Shown here in pieces: positions 5,714 through 8,691 of a stretch of 8,691 bases of DNA (positions are counted from its first letter, which is position 1; every line of letters starts with the position of its first letter). A model generated the notes under the pieces. The model was not told the DNA's origin, did no database searches, and saw only the letters and a list, made by a program, of their open reading frames with translations. Source of the stretch: a bacterium (lineage in GTDB: Bacteria; Krumholzibacteriota; Krumholzibacteria; LZORAL124-64-63); NCBI GenBank assembly GCA_021767885.1, contig JAASSM010000045.1, positions 1-8,691 on the forward strand, written 5' to 3'. The position numbers and the translations under genes are program-made.

Positions 5714-7024
5714 ATGCTGTTGCCGCGCAGCGAGCGATGCGGAACGCGCACGGGACTGCTCACGGCCCTGCTGCTGGTGGCGGTCGTCGTGCCGGCCGCC
5801 GAGTTGCCGTCCGAGCTGTACCTCGGGGGCTTCGTCAGCCAGGGCTATCTCAACACCGAGGACAACGATTACCTCCTGGCCGACGCGAGCGACGGATCCG
5901 GGGAGTTCAACGAGGCCGCGGTGATCGTGGCCGCCGAACCCACCGACCGCCTGCACGTGGGCATCCAGCTCCTCGGGCGCGACTTCGGACGCGAGGAGAG
6001 TCCCAGCGTGGTGGTGGACTGGGCCTACGGCGACTTCCGCTGGCGGGACCAGCTCGGCTTCCGGGCCGGGAAGATCAAGCTGCCCTACGGCCTGTACAAC
6101 CAGGCCCGCGACGTGGACATGCTGCGCACCTCCGTCCTGCTGCCGCAGAGCGTCTACGCCGAGCAGGATCGCGATCTGCTCATCGCGTACGAGGGCGTGG
6201 GCCTGTACGGCAACGTCCTGCTCGGCGGCTGGGGCGACCTGGACTACGAACTGGCTGCCGGCAGCCTGAACGTGCCACAGGCCGGGCACGCGGAGATCGA
6301 GCGGGCCATCGGGCAGGCCGCCACGGCGAGCCGGGACGCGGTGGCCGCGCAGACCGCGGCGCTCTACGGTCTGCCCGCCGACAGCGCCTCCGCCGAGGTG
6401 GCCATGATCCAGGACGCCGACCTCTCCGTCCCCTGGATCCTGGGCGGGTCGCTGGTCTGGAACACCCCGGTGGCGGGGCTGCGTCTGGGCACCACCCACA
6501 TGGTGGGCGACGCCGAGGTGGACGGCCGCGTGCGCTACGACGTGCTCCTGCGCGACGGCAGCGCCGTGCCCGCCCACGTGCCGCGCACCCTCCTGGTGGA
6601 CGAGGACCTGGATCTGCGCACGGTGATGACCGCCTCGCTGGAATACCAGCGCGAGGTCTGGACGCTGGCCAGCGAGATCTCGCGCATGCGCTTCGGCGAC
6701 ATCTCCAGCCTGGGCTGGTACGCGAGCCTGGGCTGGCGCGCCAGCGAGCGGTGGGCGCTGCAGACCTACTGGTCCACCTACTATCCCGATCATGACGACC
6801 GCGGCGGCGCGAGCTTCCGCGCCGCCGGCCTGCCCGAGCACTATGCCTGGCAGCATGACCTGGCCCTGGCCGTGCGGCTGGACGTGAGCGCCCACTGGCT
6901 GCTGAAGTTCGAGTACCACGAGATGAACGGCGCCGCCCTGGTGGATCGCACCAGGCTGGCGCCGGGCGAGATCGCCACCGAGCACTGGCGGGTCTGGACC
7001 GCCAAGACCACGTTCCACTTCTGA
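5714..7024 (+). CDS. Outer-membrane porin-like beta-barrel protein
   Basis: This 436-residue precursor has a signal peptide: basic N-terminus, hydrophobic core at 14-26 (L-L-T-A-L-L-L-V-A-V-V-V) and likely cleavage after A29 in V-P-A-A-E. The mature part alternates polar and hydrophobic residues with many aromatic girdle positions and ends in T-T-F-H-F, a terminal phenylalanine typical of barrels inserted by the Bam machinery. G-F-V-S-Q-G-Y-L-N (39-47) and G-F-R-A-G-K-I-K-L-P-Y-G-L-Y-N (115-129) resemble porin-like proteins of proteobacteria related to OprO/OprP-type anion porins. Selectivity cannot be read from sequence. An Ala-rich, probably helical stretch (about 188-236) interrupts the strand pattern and may be a long loop or plug. 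The GAGGGGAG before the ATG gives ribosome binding at close spacing. The next gene encodes a PstS-like protein, so passage of a phosphate-like anion is a reasonable inference. Confidence 0.8.
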   Translation: MLLPRSERCGTRTGLLTALLLVAVVVPAAELPSELYLGGFVSQGYLNTEDNDYLLADASDGSGEFNEAAVIVAAEPTDRLHVGIQLLGRDFGREESPSVVVDWAYGDFRWRDQLGFRAGKIKLPYGLYNQARDVDMLRTSVLLPQSVYAEQDRDLLIAYEGVGLYGNVLLGGWGDLDYELAAGSLNVPQAGHAEIERAIGQAATASRDAVAAQTAALYGLPADSASAEVAMIQDADLSVPWILGGSLVWNTPVAGLRLGTTHMVGDAEVDGRVRYDVLLRDGSAVPAHVPRTLLVDEDLDLRTVMTASLEYQREVWTLASEISRMRFGDISSLGWYASLGWRASERWALQTYWSTYYPDHDDRGGASFRAAGLPEHYAWQHDLALAVRLDVSAHWLLKFEYHEMNGAALVDRTRLAPGEIATEHWRVWTAKTTFHF

Positions 7025-7041
7025 CCGGCCCGGGAGCGACC

Positions 7042-7479
7042 ATGCCCCTCCGACGCCCACTCCTGCCGCTGCTGGCGCTGCTGGCGCTCGTGGCTGCGGC
7101 GTGCCCGGCGCCGGCGGCCCCGCCCCCGGTGGAGGTGGTGGCCCACCCCGCGGTACCGGCCGACACGCTCTCGCATCAGCAGCTCCGGCGCATCTACCTG
7201 GGCAAGACCACCCGCTGGGAGGACGGGCGCTCCATCCATCCGGTGCTCTTCCACGGCGAGCCCACTCACGGCGACTTCGTCCGGGAGGTGCTCGGCCGCT
7301 CGCCCGAGAGCTTCAGCGTCTACTGGAAGCGCATGGTCTTCACCGGCAAGGGGCGGCCGCCGCTGGCCTTCGAGCGCGCCGCGGCCCTGGCCGACTACGT
7401 CCGCCAGACGCCTGGCGCCATCGGGTTCCTGCCCGCCCCGGCGGACACCGCCGGCCTCAAGCTGATGATCCTGGACTAG
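7042..7479 (+). CDS. Short PstS-like periplasmic binding-domain protein
   Basis: This 145-residue protein has an N-terminal export signal (R4-R5, then a Leu/Ala-rich core at 7-20). The mature part is one lobe's worth of a PstS-like phosphate-binding fold: L-S-H-Q-Q-L-R-R-I-Y-L-G-K-T-T-R-W-E-D-G (43-62), then F-V-R-E-V-L-G-R-S, Y-W-K-R-M-V-F-T-G-K-G and T-P-G-A-I-G-F-L-P near the end. Full PstS proteins are over 300 residues, so the second lobe and a full closed binding site are missing. Such short forms are a recurring family, so this is probably intact rather than a fragment. C21 in V-A-A-A-C could be a lipobox cysteine; otherwise cleavage would fall near A25/A26. No permease or ATPase genes follow, so a sensing or porin-linked role is more likely than ABC uptake. 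GGGAG at 7032-7036 sits five bases before the ATG. Confidence 0.8.
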   Translation: MPLRRPLLPLLALLALVAAACPAPAAPPPVEVVAHPAVPADTLSHQQLRRIYLGKTTRWEDGRSIHPVLFHGEPTHGDFVREVLGRSPESFSVYWKRMVFTGKGRPPLAFERAAALADYVRQTPGAIGFLPAPADTAGLKLMILD

Positions 7480-7483
7480 CCCC

Positions 7484-7490
7484 GGGGAGG
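7484..7490 (+). promoter_or_regulatory. Strong ribosome binding site for the GTG-started sensor gene
   Basis: GGGGAGG lies five bases before the GTG at 7496 and supports this non-ATG start. The Arg-His-containing N-terminus followed at once by a hydrophobic segment is what an inner-membrane sensor should begin with. Confidence 0.6.
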
Positions 7491-7495
7491 TGTCC

Positions 7496-8691
7496 GTGCG
7501 CTTCACCCACCGCATCCTGGCGCTCCCCCTGCTGACCGCCGTGGCCTTCGCGGCCATCTTCGTGGTGGCGTTCCTGAACCTGCGCGAGGGCACCAGCCTG
7601 CTGCAGCGCCTGCAGTCCGACTTCTTCACCGCCGTGAACCTCAGCCACGGCCTGCAGCTCGAGGCCCTCCGCATCCGCCACGGCCTGGACACCGCCGTCA
7701 GCCTCAGCGACCCCGACCTCGTGACCGAGACCGACCCCATGGCCGCCCGCTTCCGCGAGCTGCTCGCCGCCGGCACCGACGTGGCCACGGTGGCCCCCGC
7801 CCAGCTCTCCCGGCTGGAGGCGGCGTTCGATCGCTACCATGCCCTGGCGCGCCGGCTGACGCTGCAGCTCATCGCCCAGGAAGACATCGCCACCGCCGAT
7901 CCCCAGCTGCTCGCCCAGGCTGGCGAGATGAACTTCGCCTACCAGGACCTGCAGGACCAGCTCGACCGGCTGACGTCCGCCCAGGTGCTGAAGATGCGCC
8001 AGGCCATGACCGGCACCGGCGATCGCCTGCGTGGCCGCGTGCGGCAGATCACGCTGCTGGCGGTGGGTGCGCTGGCGGTGCTGTTGCTGATGGCTGCCGG
8101 CGCCATCGTCTCGGTGGTCCGGCCGCTGCGCAAGCTCCGCGTCGCGGCCGGCGAGATCGCCCGTGGGAACCTGGACCAGGAGATCGACTACCGGGCGGAC
8201 GACGACCTCGGTCAGCTCGCCGACAGCTTCCGCGACATGCAGCACGCGCTGGAGGCGGACATCGCCCGGCGGGAGGAGATCGAGCACGCCCTGCGCGAGA
8301 GCGAGGAGCGCCTGGCGCTGGCCCTGGATGCGGCCAACGACGGCATCTGGGACATCCGCCTGCCGCAGGGGACGTTCTACTGCAGCGACCGCTTCGCCGC
8401 GATCCTCGGGTACGATCCCCACGAGAAGCCCACCACCATGGCCGAGATGGATGCCATGATGACCGGCGTGGACCAGGACGCGCTGCGGCGCCTCTTCCGC
8501 GAACGGCGGCCCGGGGGACAGGAGGCCTCCTTCGAGGCCCAGCTGCAGCGCAAGGACGGCACCTGGGCCTGGGTGGAGGTCAAGGGGCGGACGGTGGCCT
8601 GGCAGCCGGACGGCTCGCCCCGCCGCATGGTGGGCACCATCAGCGACATCTCCGCGCGCAAGCAGGCCGAGGCGGACCTCCGGCAGGCCCA
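7496..8691 (+). CDS. Membrane sensor protein with periplasmic domain, HAMP and PAS (3' end beyond window)
   Basis: The reading frame is open for 398 codons to the window edge, so the C-terminus and output domain are not seen. Order: transmembrane segment about residues 7-28; a helical periplasmic domain at about 29-184, rich in Leu, Gln and Ala, resembling four-helix-bundle sensors; a second transmembrane segment at 186-208; HAMP at about 209-262 (V-R-P-L-R-K-L, D-D-D-L-G-Q-L-A-D-S-F-R-D-M); then, after a short helical linker, PAS at about 270-390. The PAS shows D-A-A-N-D-G-I-W-D-I-R (278-288), F-A-A-I-L-G-Y-D-P and the PAC-type end K-D-G-T-W-A-W-V-E-V-K-G-R ... G-T-I-S-D-I-S-A-R-K-Q-A-E. The missing part is probably a histidine kinase or a diguanylate cyclase. 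Linkage to the PstS-like gene, 16 bases upstream, suggests that protein feeds it a periplasmic signal; this is inference. Confidence 0.88.
   Translation, partial: MRFTHRILALPLLTAVAFAAIFVVAFLNLREGTSLLQRLQSDFFTAVNLSHGLQLEALRIRHGLDTAVSLSDPDLVTETDPMAARFRELLAAGTDVATVAPAQLSRLEAAFDRYHALARRLTLQLIAQEDIATADPQLLAQAGEMNFAYQDLQDQLDRLTSAQVLKMRQAMTGTGDRLRGRVRQITLLAVGALAVLLLMAAGAIVSVVRPLRKLRVAAGEIARGNLDQEIDYRADDDLGQLADSFRDMQHALEADIARREEIEHALRESEERLALALDAANDGIWDIRLPQGTFYCSDRFAAILGYDPHEKPTTMAEMDAMMTGVDQDALRRLFRERRPGGQEASFEAQLQRKDGTWAWVEVKGRTVAWQPDGSPRRMVGTISDISARKQAEADLRQA

Noticed and set aside
5480..7060. A 526-codon minus-strand open frame opposite the porin gene
   Set aside because: It is a composition-driven shadow; the plus strand has a signal peptide, barrel pattern and terminal Phe.
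7063..7088. Near-repeat of CTGCTGGCG units
   Set aside because: It encodes the Leu/Ala core of the signal peptide; such codon repeats are normal there.
7457..8422. A 321-codon minus-strand frame opposite the sensor gene
   Set aside because: The plus strand there has transmembrane segments, HAMP and PAS motifs in one continuous frame; the minus frame has none.

Overview
The window is very GC-rich (roughly 70%, with strong G/C preference at third codon positions). It carries eight genes, all on the plus strand. Start-to-stop spacing is tight: one overlap of 8 nt, and otherwise gaps of about 7 to 52 nt. Proteins with an outer-membrane barrel, a periplasmic PstS-like domain and two-component signalling domains point to a Gram-negative proteobacterium. 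A high-GC gammaproteobacterium, for example of the Ectothiorhodospiraceae/Chromatiales type, is my best guess, but this is inferred from style and content and rests on no marker gene. I see no mobile element, CRISPR array, tRNA or rRNA.

Layout. Positions 1-125 are a leader with a possible sigma-70-type promoter (about 55-83). A DUF503/YlxP-like small protein (126-437) and a divergent RsuA/RluB/RluE-type pseudouridine synthase (477-1268) come first; both belong to translation-related families. The synthase overlaps a soluble sensor histidine kinase (1261-2025). Next is a 1043-residue protein (2033-5164) that fuses an NTT-like (ATP/ADP-translocase-like) membrane domain to a long HEAT-like helical repeat region and a C-terminal cyclic-nucleotide-binding domain. 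A single-domain response regulator with a helical tail (5217-5699) follows.

The second half is an envelope and sensory group. It holds an outer-membrane porin-like barrel (5714-7024), a short single-lobe PstS-like periplasmic protein (7042-7479), and the first 398 codons of a membrane sensor with a periplasmic helical domain, HAMP and PAS (7496 to the window edge, incomplete).

How the genes may work together (inference). The kinase has no sensor domain of its own and the regulator no output domain. They flank the transporter-like fusion protein, which has exactly the parts (membrane domain, repeat scaffold, cNMP-type domain) that could serve as an input. The porin, PstS-like protein and HAMP/PAS sensor look like an uptake or sensing branch that takes a small anion from the outer membrane through the periplasm to the inner-membrane sensor. 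No terminator is visible between any of the genes, so all eight may be co-transcribed. The most notable item is the kinase / NTT-HEAT-cNMP / regulator arrangement next to the porin/PstS-like/sensor cassette.
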